Shown: positions 56,575 through 64,000 of the stretch, piece by piece
Numbering within the stretch: the first letter of the stretch is position 1
Layout: every line of letters starts with the position of its first letter
Assembly: GCF_014284305.1 (NCBI RefSeq)
Contig: NZ_JACOFW010000005.1
Location: 1-64,000, forward strand
DNA from: Affinundibacterium seohonense
GTDB taxonomy: Bacteria > Pseudomonadota > Gammaproteobacteria > Burkholderiales > Burkholderiaceae_D
DNA length: 64,000 nucleotides
Reading direction: 5' to 3'
Translations under genes and position numbers: made by a program
The notes under the pieces: model-generated
Told to the model about the DNA's origin: nothing
What the model saw: only the letters and a program-made list of their open reading frames with translations
Databases searched by the model: none

Positions 56575-56997
56575 CTACGGACTAGTATAAACCACCTTCA
56601 CGCTGGCATTGACGGCACTCTTCTCCATAATGCCGATGCAATTCGGATTTGAGGATATCAATTTCAAAATCTCAGCCGAATCGCCGACCTCACGAGGAGC
56701 ACTGCCTTTGCCGCTGAACACTAGGCGCGACCAAATTGCTTTTGCTTGCGCTTCGTTTTTGCCTAATACTTTTTCAAAGAATTCAGTCCGTACTGCACCA
56801 GACCCAACCAATAATGGTAAGGCTTGGCCACCGCCCGGAAACTCCTTGCTGTTGCCTAAAAAGATGTCGGCAATCTGATCTTTACTCAAATTAGCGACGC
56901 TACTCTTGGATGAGACCACAACAACATGCTCTGCATGCGCGATATGAGCACTCGTCAATAGAGCGAGTCCCAATAATGTCTTAGTGAATAATTTCAT
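56575..56997 (-). CDS. Small PstS-like substrate-binding protein
   Basis: A 140-residue secreted protein with a signal peptide (cleavage near AHA-EH, about residue 22). The remainder resembles the phosphate ABC transporter binding-protein-like family: VVVVSSKSSVANLSKDQIADIFLG, LPLLVGSGAVRTEFFEKVLG, NCIGIMEKSAV. About half the length of PstS, so only one lobe-like domain; no transporter genes are adjacent. It starts 12 bp after the porin stop, so the two are one transcript. Phosphate or another oxyanion is the likely ligand, by family only. Confidence 0.85.
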   Translation of the reverse strand: MKLFTKTLLGLALLTSAHIAHAEHVVVVSSKSSVANLSKDQIADIFLGNSKEFPGGGQALPLLVGSGAVRTEFFEKVLGKNEAQAKAIWSRLVFSGKGSAPREVGDSAEILKLISSNPNCIGIMEKSAVNASVKVVYTSP

Positions 56998-57009
56998 GTC
57001 AGGCCTCGC

Positions 57010-58281
57010 TTAGAATACGAAATCAAGATTGAGCGTAAACATCGATACGCGACCGTCGAAACCGTTTGGTTTGCCAAGCAGAGAAGTCTCATAACTTTGA
57101 AAACCCGAAGAAGCACCAACGGCAGGCAACTTCATTTTCATGCGTTCGTACTGTGCCTTTAAAGCGAGGTTACGAGCGAAGTCCCAACGCACACCGATTG
57201 TCATCGCATCACGTGAAGGGTCGCCTGTTCCCATGTACGACTGATTGAGATAATTTAACTGCGCCTTCAGAGCCACCGGTGCGGCGACGCCTGCTGCCAG
57301 ATCAGTGCGCTTAGCATCCACGTTGTAACTACTAAAACCAGCGTATGGTGTAAAGTCACCTAAACGGTAGCCACCCATCACATTCCAGCCTGAGACCGAT
57401 CCAATGACCACGCTGTTCGTGTCACGTTTGCTCCATTCCGCCTGACCTATCCATTCACCATTGTCAAACGTTGCGCCTATGGTCGAGATCTTCGCATCAA
57501 TCCCCGTACGTGTCGCTTGATTGGCGATCACGGATGCACAGTTCGTGCAATACACTGACGGTAGAGAAATCAACGTTTTAATATTTGCTTCGACCGTCGG
57601 TGCAATGACCGAAGCGTCGTACCATGAGTATCCAGCACGCACACTCCATGAGTCCTGGCCCCACTTTGCTGACAGTCCTTTCACACGACTTAAATCAACG
57701 TCGCCGCCTGAAACACTGACTTTGGTTTTACCAAAAAAACCTTCAAATTGCAGCATGCCAGAGCCAACTTTCTTCTCCCATCGTGCGGTTACGCCGTCTT
57801 GAAAAGTGATAGGGTTGACCTGATAAATTTCGGTCTGAGGACGTGCCATCGTTTGGGCGTAATTCAGATTCCGATAGTCAGACATCATAAAAATCGGCGC
57901 TACTGTGCGGCCAATTTTAAAATCAAATTCTGAAGTCACTGGGTACGATACATAGGCCCATTCCACAGTTGGCTTATGACTGCCATTGATATCTTTTTTC
58001 GAGATCAATTGCAATACTGCCTTGAGCTTGCCATGTGGATTTAGCGTTGCCTGAATCGACGCTTGACTATCGCCATCAAAACGCCAATCGTTAAACGACA
58101 CAACGCGTTGACGTTGGTCGGTGCGGACACCTGCGACATCGCTACTTCCTTTGTAAGTTCCAATAGTGCCAAAGCCATCGATTTTTAACCAATCGCTTAA
58201 TTCATCGGCGTGCGCTACTGGCATGACCGAGATACTGGCTACACTTGCTAAAATTAACGGGTAGATAAATTGCGCTTTCAT
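57010..58281 (-). CDS. Outer-membrane porin
   Basis: A 423-residue beta-barrel porin with signal peptide (cleavage near AHA-DE, about residue 26) and a C-terminal Phe (LNLDFVF) as the assembly signal. Amphipathic strands alternate with loops; a long loop contains CTNC (two cysteines three apart), unusual for a barrel, perhaps a disulfide or metal site. The ATG at 58281 follows AAAGGAAAG; a longer frame adds 26 residues lacking signal character. It is followed by the small PstS-like protein in the same operon, a pairing also seen in other betaproteobacteria as I recall. Confidence 0.88.
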   Translation of the reverse strand: MKAQFIYPLILASVASISVMPVAHADELSDWLKIDGFGTIGTYKGSSDVAGVRTDQRQRVVSFNDWRFDGDSQASIQATLNPHGKLKAVLQLISKKDINGSHKPTVEWAYVSYPVTSEFDFKIGRTVAPIFMMSDYRNLNYAQTMARPQTEIYQVNPITFQDGVTARWEKKVGSGMLQFEGFFGKTKVSVSGGDVDLSRVKGLSAKWGQDSWSVRAGYSWYDASVIAPTVEANIKTLISLPSVYCTNCASVIANQATRTGIDAKISTIGATFDNGEWIGQAEWSKRDTNSVVIGSVSGWNVMGGYRLGDFTPYAGFSSYNVDAKRTDLAAGVAAPVALKAQLNYLNQSYMGTGDPSRDAMTIGVRWDFARNLALKAQYERMKMKLPAVGASSGFQSYETSLLGKPNGFDGRVSMFTLNLDFVF

Positions 58282-59122
58282 ATTGCTTTCCTTTATTTTT
58301 GTAAGCAAACGGCATAAGTCTTGACGGGGCTTAAGAGATAGACAAAAAACCAAAGACAAAAAAAATTGAATCTAGAATAAGAAATGCGGAAAAACCGAAA
58401 CTAGCACTGAGGTGAACTTTTCATGACGCTGAATTCATACTAGCAACAATCAGAAATTCGTCAAAGATATTTCCATTCAAAAACTATTTTGCTATTTTTT
58501 AGCAACATTTTGTTAGTTCCGCACCAAGAAAAAACCATTTTTCTTTCGCTCGATCAAGCTCACGACAACACGTACAGACAAATTCAATTGCGCAAATTGG
58601 TATTCATCCAACGCTCAAGAAGAATGATAACAGAAGGAAATTGTTGCCGTGCATCATCTATTTATCTTTAACGTTCTTTCACAATTGAACGGTACCTGTA
58701 GATCCGAAGTATCATAAAAAAGTCGAACACCAATTGCTGAAACTCATTCAAAATCCAGAAAGAAATTCATGCACAGAAAGAACATTTACCCATACAAATC
58801 AATAATTTACATTGATATCGATCAATAACAGCTAGAAAATATCATTCATACAACAAGACATCTCGTCGACAGGACCTAAATCGAAAAAGCAACAATATTC
58901 ATTTCACAATTTTGATATTCGAAGGAATAAAACGGCCCCCAAATAAAAGTTCCATCAGGCAACTGGTATTGTTACAAGAGAAAAATAGAGCAAGCTCTAG
59001 GATCATTCTCCATATTTATCGACACATTTTCAGCGATACCAATTCAGCGTCAACCTGCTCTGCGCTATACAATCAAAACACAAACACGACACCTCACCGA
59101 CCCATCGTCACTGAAGCAATTC
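58282..59122. other. 841-bp A+T-rich region without a recognisable gene
   Basis: Lies between the divergent porin and glycosylase genes. Short open frames at 58489-58671 and 58912-59157 lack a ribosome-binding site, family likeness or codon bias. The only notable feature is the FNR-type site at 58812. A small RNA or lost gene cannot be excluded. Confidence 0.5.
58812..58825. promoter_or_regulatory. Perfect FNR/Anr-type box
   Basis: TTGAT-ATCG-ATCAA, an exact match to TTGAT-N4-ATCAA bound by FNR/CRP-family oxygen sensors. It lies about 530 bp from the porin start and 310 bp from the glycosylase start, far for classic control of either, so it may serve an unrecognised transcript in this gap. 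Confidence 0.5.
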
Positions 59123-59662
59123 ATGCATACCAAACAAAGTTTCGCACCAGTTGTTGATCAAGAAACGCGTCTGTTAATTTTGGGTAGTTTGCCCGGAGAT
59201 GTCTCTTTAAAGCAGCAACAGTACTATGCGCATCCGCAAAATCGCTTCTGGCATTTATTGTCTGATGTGCTGGAGTTCAAGCTAGTAGAGCAAAGTTACG
59301 AAGACCGTTTACAAAGTCTGCGTATCCATCACGTAGGCTTGTGGGATGTCATCGCCCGTGCACAACGTCGTGGTAGCTTAGACAGTCAGATTCGTTCGCG
59401 CGCGGATAATGATTTGCTAGCCTTGATCGGCACTTTGCCGCACTTAAGGGCAATCGCCTTTAATGGTGCGACTGCGACCAAAATAGGCAGCAAACTATTA
59501 GGAAATATCGCCAACCAGTATCAGGTCCTTAGCCTGCCCTCTAGCAGTCCAGCATACACGCTGCCTTACGCATTAAAACGACAAGCCTGGCTGGCACTGA
59601 GACAAGTCGATAGAAAAACGCCTCGCGTTCAACATGATGTGTTCGGCGAAATTGATAAGTAA
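59123..59662 (+). CDS. Hypoxanthine/uracil-DNA glycosylase (HDG type, UDG superfamily)
   Basis: A 179-residue DNA repair enzyme of UDG family 6 (HDG), which removes hypoxanthine from deaminated adenine. Recognised by LILGSLPGDVSLK and QYYAHPQNRFW (Asn40 in the active-site loop) and the late LPSSSPAY motif. No Fe-S cluster is predicted. The ATG at 59123 has only weak Shine-Dalgarno complementarity; family alignment supports it. Cytosolic. It stands alone, bordered by gaps of 841 and 316 bp. Confidence 0.85.
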   Translation: MHTKQSFAPVVDQETRLLILGSLPGDVSLKQQQYYAHPQNRFWHLLSDVLEFKLVEQSYEDRLQSLRIHHVGLWDVIARAQRRGSLDSQIRSRADNDLLALIGTLPHLRAIAFNGATATKIGSKLLGNIANQYQVLSLPSSSPAYTLPYALKRQAWLALRQVDRKTPRVQHDVFGEIDK

Positions 59663-59978
59663 AACCAGAAAAGCGAATACTGGCAACAGTTTTGACAGGC
59701 CTAAGAGGGCCACGATTTGAATTTGAAATTGACCATTTTGGATGATCTCTGAAAACTGGGATTCAGGATGAACGTGGGCAAAACGCGGCATGCGCTAGTG
59801 AGAGAATTTACAATATGGAAAAGTGTTAGCGGCACCGTCGATCGGCACGATGACGGCGCTGGTCTAAGGAATCTGCGTTGGGCTGATTTTTTGAGAAAAA
59901 ATTTGGCCATTGTATTTGTCGCCCAATCTATGACGACTAACAACGACCAAATTCTTCTACCAATGGATCAATAAGAAA
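59663..59978. other. 316-bp region without a recognisable gene
   Basis: Between the convergent glycosylase and DUF3472 genes. Overlapping open frames up to 80 codons run on both strands but none has a family signature or ribosome-binding site. No terminator hairpin was identified. Confidence 0.4.
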
Positions 59979-61298
59979 CTAAGGCAACGTAGCGACGTTC
60001 ACATTAGGTGCAGTGCCTAAAACAGGACGCGTAAAGCTTTGCCCCAAAGTCACATAGTTGGCAAAAAAACCGCCGTTGCGCATATAGAATTTACCGTTCT
60101 CTAAACCACCTGCAAAATCCATGCGTTGCTTGTTAGCTGCGGTAGCATCACCGTTAAATGTCATCTTAGTGACTTCGGACCAGACTCCCGCTGTATTGCG
60201 AGCCCATTGGTTGTTTAGCAAAACTTTCCGTCCAAGATAACCTTTGGTGTCGATAAAATTCTCGAGGAAAGAATGTGAACCAGTTAAGTAGCTTGAAATA
60301 TTAGGGCGTTTCCAACTCGCCATAAAACGCCAAACGGCGGCTTCTGGCGCGTAAAACCAAGCAGAGTATATCGTGCTGCCAGCGCCGTCAGGTGTTGCCT
60401 TTGTGATGAACTTGTAGGTATTGCCCGCTAACCAGTTATAGACCAAGTAAGCTTGACCGCCTGTGCCTTCACCACCAAAACTATTGTCGACCACATTCGG
60501 CCCTTTTCTAACCAAAGTGGTTTTTGCGCCATTGTCCGCATCCCACACTGAAAAGAGTATCCAGCGCTCCGTCGTTGATTTGACTTGTATGCCGAAATAA
60601 CCTTCACCAAAACCATTTGCCATGAAATAAGAACCGATTTTATCTTCCCCAGCGGGTACCGTCAGTTCGTTATAAAAATACTCGGTATTGGCGGGCGTTA
60701 CATACCCAATATTCACGGAAGGGCCACGGCGTGACCAATAATAATTGGCGGCGTCATCGGCGTAATTCATGCCGGTAGTTGCAGCAGTACCAGCAATCTT
60801 GACGGCAGATACATCGCCAAAATAACTACCATTTTTACTGACGCCTTGAATATCAACTTTGACGTAGCCGGCCGCAGCGATATTGACCGTCCCTACATCG
60901 TAAGTTTTTGATGAAGCGCCGCTCAAACTCACATTGAAAGGTGTGCCGTTAATCGTCACTTTAACGGTGCTTGCTGTGGAGCCAGTCAGTCGCGCCACTA
61001 AACCCAATTTTAGTTGGCCCGCCTGCGCCAAACGAAAATACACACTGGTCACTGTCGACGCGCTAGTCCAATTCGCTAGCCCGCTATCATTAATAATTTC
61101 CGATGCAGAGTTACTGGCACTGGTAATAAAGGCATTGCCGCCGAGATTGACGGTGGCGTTATAGACAGTCGCCGCAGGTGGAGCTAAAGGGCTACTACCT
61201 GTGGCATTGTTAGATTCGGTTTGACCGCCACACGCCGCTATTAGGCTAAACAGACTACCGATTACGAAAACGATTCCCATTCTTTGCTTCACTTTCAT
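59979..61298 (-). CDS. DUF5077–DUF3472 lipoprotein
   Basis: A 439-residue exported lipoprotein: lipobox LIAAC with lipidated Cys at residue 23. A jelly-roll-like DUF5077 region (about 50-170) is followed by DUF3472 (about 175-390), seen in SVNIGYVTPANTEYFYNEL, GEGYFGIQV, ILFSVWD and FGGEGTGGQ. Function is uncharacterised; the beta-rich fold suggests carbohydrate or surface-polymer binding, which is only an analogy. A GGGGGAG site lies 7 nt before the ATG. The next 798 bp upstream have no gene. Confidence 0.85.
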   Translation of the reverse strand: MKVKQRMGIVFVIGSLFSLIAACGGQTESNNATGSSPLAPPAATVYNATVNLGGNAFITSASNSASEIINDSGLANWTSASTVTSVYFRLAQAGQLKLGLVARLTGSTASTVKVTINGTPFNVSLSGASSKTYDVGTVNIAAAGYVKVDIQGVSKNGSYFGDVSAVKIAGTAATTGMNYADDAANYYWSRRGPSVNIGYVTPANTEYFYNELTVPAGEDKIGSYFMANGFGEGYFGIQVKSTTERWILFSVWDADNGAKTTLVRKGPNVVDNSFGGEGTGGQAYLVYNWLAGNTYKFITKATPDGAGSTIYSAWFYAPEAAVWRFMASWKRPNISSYLTGSHSFLENFIDTKGYLGRKVLLNNQWARNTAGVWSEVTKMTFNGDATAANKQRMDFAGGLENGKFYMRNGGFFANYVTLGQSFTRPVLGTAPNVNVATLP

Positions 61299-62096
61299 GT
61301 GTCTCCCCCATAGATTTGAATTTGCAAAGGCAACACCAAGTTGACTTTGCGATGCGAGAAATAATTGCTGTTAAAGAAAAATCCCTTGTCTGCGCAGGTT
61401 TGATTTTTTAATAATTATTTCCAGACTGGATTGTAGAGAGATGGCAACGAGCCTGACAGCGACATATTTTTGGCGCGACGTGTACAAAAAATTGAGGAAT
61501 TAATACCTTAATAAACTGCTGAAGTTTCGAATTAACTATTCCCTACTGGCACGGATAAAAGCCGTTAATTTTGATGGTCATAGTTCAAATTGAGTCACTT
61601 TGAAATGTGCCAAATGCCTGATAATTTTTGCGGATTTTCAAATAACAAATACTGAAAACGCAATGCTAGTATTCAACAACGCAATTAGAAATCTCAACAA
61701 TATCTTTAACCACTGGTGTTCGTTAATGTAGATATTTGAGAAAACCGAGATTTCATACGCCTTTTAGATGGATGGCGACATTCCTGAAATGGCACCCACA
61801 GCGAATCAATTAAATTTATTTGATTTTTAACCGAACACTAGCGATACCAGCATCGAACTAATTTCATCATTGGTACTCCAAGCTAGAGGGATTGCAATAA
61901 CAATAAATTTCCATTTCATCCCTAATGCTGTTCAGTTAAGCCTTATTCCACGTATCGGCATTCCCACGAAGGCGGGAATCCAGCGACGTAAAAGCCGAAA
62001 GACACTGGATCCTTGTATTCGCAGGGATGGCGTCTCGACATTTTGAGCTGAACTGAACAGCATTACCATTTCACACCCCTTTTTGGAGACTATCAA
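61299..62096. other. 798-bp gap holding the second MITE-like copy
   Basis: Between divergent DUF3472 and M1-peptidase genes. A+T-rich; the first 620 bp show no coding frame or RNA gene. The last 175 bp contain the MITE-like element (61922-62066) ending 30 bp before the peptidase start. Confidence 0.5.
61922..62066. mobile_element. 145-bp MITE-like element, copy B (inverted relative to A)
   Basis: Same length as the copy at 41282 and about 88% identical to its reverse complement (128 of 145 by hand count). Terminal inverted repeats of 20 bp match at 18 positions. Flanks CATTTCATCC (61912-61921) and CATTTCACAC (62067-62076) agree at 8 of 10, as a decayed target duplication. It ends 30 bp before the start codon of the M1 peptidase gene, so it must sit in its promoter or leader. 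Confidence 0.88.
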
Positions 62097-64000
62097 ATGC
62101 GTTTAAGTTCATTGCTCATGCTACTCTGCATCAGCGTACCGGCGATTGCCCAATCGCCATCCGACGACAAGTTTCGACAGTTAGAAGATCTTTTACCAAC
62201 CCCGACATCGATCCGTGCCGCCTCAGGTGCACCGGGTCATGCCTATTGGCAGCAACGCGCCGATTACGTGATTCGCGCCAGTTTAGATGAGGACAAGCGC
62301 GCGATCACTGGTGCCGAGACCATCACCTATCACAATAATTCACCTGACACGCTGAATTATCTGTGGCTGCAATTAGATCAGAATATTTTCAAACCAGACG
62401 CCGATGCGAATACCACGGCCACCTATCCTTCGCGCGATGCATGGAAAAATCCCAATGCCATGAGCTTCACGGCGATGCATAGCCTGAACGAGCATGCCAA
62501 GTTTGATGGCGGCTTCAAAATCGGTACGGTGAAAGCGGCGAATGGCCAAGCACTCAAATACGTCATCAACCGCACCATGATGCGGATTGATCTGCCACAA
62601 AGCTTGAAACCTGGTGAAAAATTTGTCTTCGATCTGGATTGGAAATACAACATCAATGACGGCATGGTGTTATGGGCACGGACGGGTTACGAACATTTCA
62701 AAGAAGATAAAAACGATATCTTTGAAATCGCCCAATGGTATCCACGCATGGCTGCCTACTACGATGTGTATGGCTGGCAGCACAAACAGTTTTTAGGTAG
62801 CGGTGAATTCACCTTGGAATTTGGTGATTACGATGTACAAATCACCTTACCTGACGATCACATCATTTCCGCCACAGGCGAGTTAAGCAATGCCGACAAT
62901 GTATTAACAGCGGTTCAGCGTGAACGATTGAAACAGGCACGTACGGCATCGAAACCGATCGTCATCGTGACCCAAGCAGAAGCAGAAAAAGCAGAAAAAT
63001 CCCGCTCCACTGCGCAAAAAACATGGCATTTCAAGGCCAAAAATGTGCGTGACTTTGCCTGGGCTTCGTCACGCAAATTTATCTGGGACGCACAAGGCTA
63101 CAAAACTGGCAGCAGCTCAGGTTTAGCAATGTCCTTTTATCCGAAAGAAGCGAATCCATTGTGGGGACAATATTCCACACAAGCGGTCATTCACACGATA
63201 GAGCAATACAATAAATACAGCCTTGAGTATCCCTATCCAGTCGCACAATCAGTGAATGGCCCGCAAGGCGGGATGGAATATCCGATGATTGCCTTCAACG
63301 GCGGTCGTCCAACCAAAGATAAAAAGACTGGCGAGCTGACTTATTCCAAACAAACTAAATACGCGATGATCAGCGTCATTATTCATGAAGTTGGTCATAA
63401 CTATTTCCCGATGATCGTCAACTCAGATGAGCGTCAATGGTCGTGGATGGATGAGGGTCTCAATTCGTTCATGCAGACCTTAGCAGAACGTGCGTGGGAA
63501 GAAAATTATCTCGATCTCTTTCCAAGTGAACCACGCGGCATCGTCGATTACATGCGTAGTAAAAATCAAACGCCGATCATGACCAATTCAGAGTCTGTTC
63601 TGCAGTTTGGCAATAATGCATATGCCAAACCAACTGCTGGTTTGCACATTTTGCGCGAGACAATTTTAGGTCGCGAGTTGTTTGATTTCGCATTCAAAGA
63701 ATATGCGCGCCGTTGGAAATTTAAGCGCCCGACACCAGCAGACTTTTTCCGCACTATGGAAGACGCTTCTGGCACGGATCTCGATTGGTTCTGGCGCGGT
63801 TGGTTCTACACTACCGACGCCACCGATATCAGCATCGATGGCATCGCACAATATCAAGTATCCAGCAAAGATCCGGAAGTGGAAAAAGCTTGGCGACGTG
63901 AACAGAAAAATGCCGAGCCAACATCAACCGCCGTACAGCGCAATAAAGGCACATTGACGCGTCGCATTGATACCCAACCAGGCTTAAAAGATTTTTACAA
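62097..64000 (+). CDS. M1-family zinc metallopeptidase (partial, runs off the right edge)
   Basis: The first 634 codons of an exported aminopeptidase-like protein; no stop before the window end. Signal peptide to about residue 19 (AIA-QS). Zinc site HEVGH (His430, Glu431, His434) and Glu453 in WMDEGLNSF fit HExxH-X18-E exactly; upstream GGMEYP (about residue 397) is the M1 exopeptidase motif in variant form. The long N-terminal beta domain (about 40-250) precedes it. GGAGA lies 8-12 nt before the ATG at 62097. Peptide trimming in the periplasm is the expected role. Confidence 0.93.
   Translation, partial: MRLSSLLMLLCISVPAIAQSPSDDKFRQLEDLLPTPTSIRAASGAPGHAYWQQRADYVIRASLDEDKRAITGAETITYHNNSPDTLNYLWLQLDQNIFKPDADANTTATYPSRDAWKNPNAMSFTAMHSLNEHAKFDGGFKIGTVKAANGQALKYVINRTMMRIDLPQSLKPGEKFVFDLDWKYNINDGMVLWARTGYEHFKEDKNDIFEIAQWYPRMAAYYDVYGWQHKQFLGSGEFTLEFGDYDVQITLPDDHIISATGELSNADNVLTAVQRERLKQARTASKPIVIVTQAEAEKAEKSRSTAQKTWHFKAKNVRDFAWASSRKFIWDAQGYKTGSSSGLAMSFYPKEANPLWGQYSTQAVIHTIEQYNKYSLEYPYPVAQSVNGPQGGMEYPMIAFNGGRPTKDKKTGELTYSKQTKYAMISVIIHEVGHNYFPMIVNSDERQWSWMDEGLNSFMQTLAERAWEENYLDLFPSEPRGIVDYMRSKNQTPIMTNSESVLQFGNNAYAKPTAGLHILRETILGRELFDFAFKEYARRWKFKRPTPADFFRTMEDASGTDLDWFWRGWFYTTDATDISIDGIAQYQVSSKDPEVEKAWRREQKNAEPTSTAVQRNKGTLTRRIDTQPGLKDFY

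Noticed and set aside
58489-59122. Short open frames in the gap before the glycosylase gene
   Set aside because: 60 and 81 codons, no ribosome-binding site, no recognisable domain; A+T-rich sequence produces such frames by chance.
59663-59978. Several overlapping frames of 68-80 codons in both strands
   Set aside because: They overlap each other, lack start signals and show no family features.

Overview
This window is a piece of bacterial chromosome with about half G+C by eye. Gene content and order point to a betaproteobacterium of the Burkholderiales, and the modest G+C fits an Oxalobacteraceae genus such as Undibacterium (inference from gene families only). The main markers are the fmdB–DUF502–aspS–nudB–YbhP-like–clsB–hslR order, a TetR–FadE–FadN–FadA type beta-oxidation operon, a class A RNase P RNA and two-membrane envelope proteins.

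Layout. 1–11 kb: an ABC ATPase, a membrane GGDEF/EAL protein, the RNase P RNA gene (rnpB, minus strand, with its own promoter), a chalcone-isomerase-like secreted protein, an acetolactate-synthase-like TPP enzyme, a beta-CASP nuclease and an S10 carboxypeptidase lipoprotein. 11–18 kb: an MFS permease and then a compact 5-oxoproline (pyroglutamate) module: an outer-membrane barrel, pxpB, pxpC, pxpA, DUF969, DUF979 and pcp, closed by a terminator. 18–25 kb: a signalling block with a short chemoreceptor, a 1605-residue hybrid kinase ending in an EAL domain and with a LOV-like first PAS domain, and a free receiver. 25–33 kb: a Na+/solute symporter and the conserved fmdB-to-hslR housekeeping run. 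33–42 kb: a classical chemoreceptor with a CheR tether, then the fatty-acid operon (TetR, acyl-CoA dehydrogenase, HAD/ECH fusion, thiolase, a probable enoyl-CoA isomerase), whose two large internal gaps hold three different families of palindromic or mobile repeats. 42–49 kb: LysR/metallo-beta-lactamase-like divergent pair, a periplasmic acetamidase-family protein, a PafA-type phosphatase, and a POT peptide transporter broken by one in-frame TGA. 49–64 kb: an RND pump with its adaptor, a fasciclin protein, leucine dehydrogenase, a porin with a small phosphate-binding-like protein, a hypoxanthine-DNA glycosylase-like protein, a DUF3472 lipoprotein and the start of an M1 peptidase that runs off the right edge.

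How it fits together. The strongest functional unit is the pyroglutamate module: pcp releases 5-oxoproline from peptides, PxpABC hydrolyses it to glutamate with ATP, and the two DUF membrane proteins are the obvious candidate carrier. Several other genes also deal with peptides or amino acids (S10, M1, POT, leucine dehydrogenase), suggesting a peptide-using heterotroph. A 145-bp MITE-like element occurs twice, in opposite orientation, each copy with imperfect 10-bp target duplications. Start codons were moved inward from the longest reading frame wherever a ribosome-binding site or family alignment decided it.
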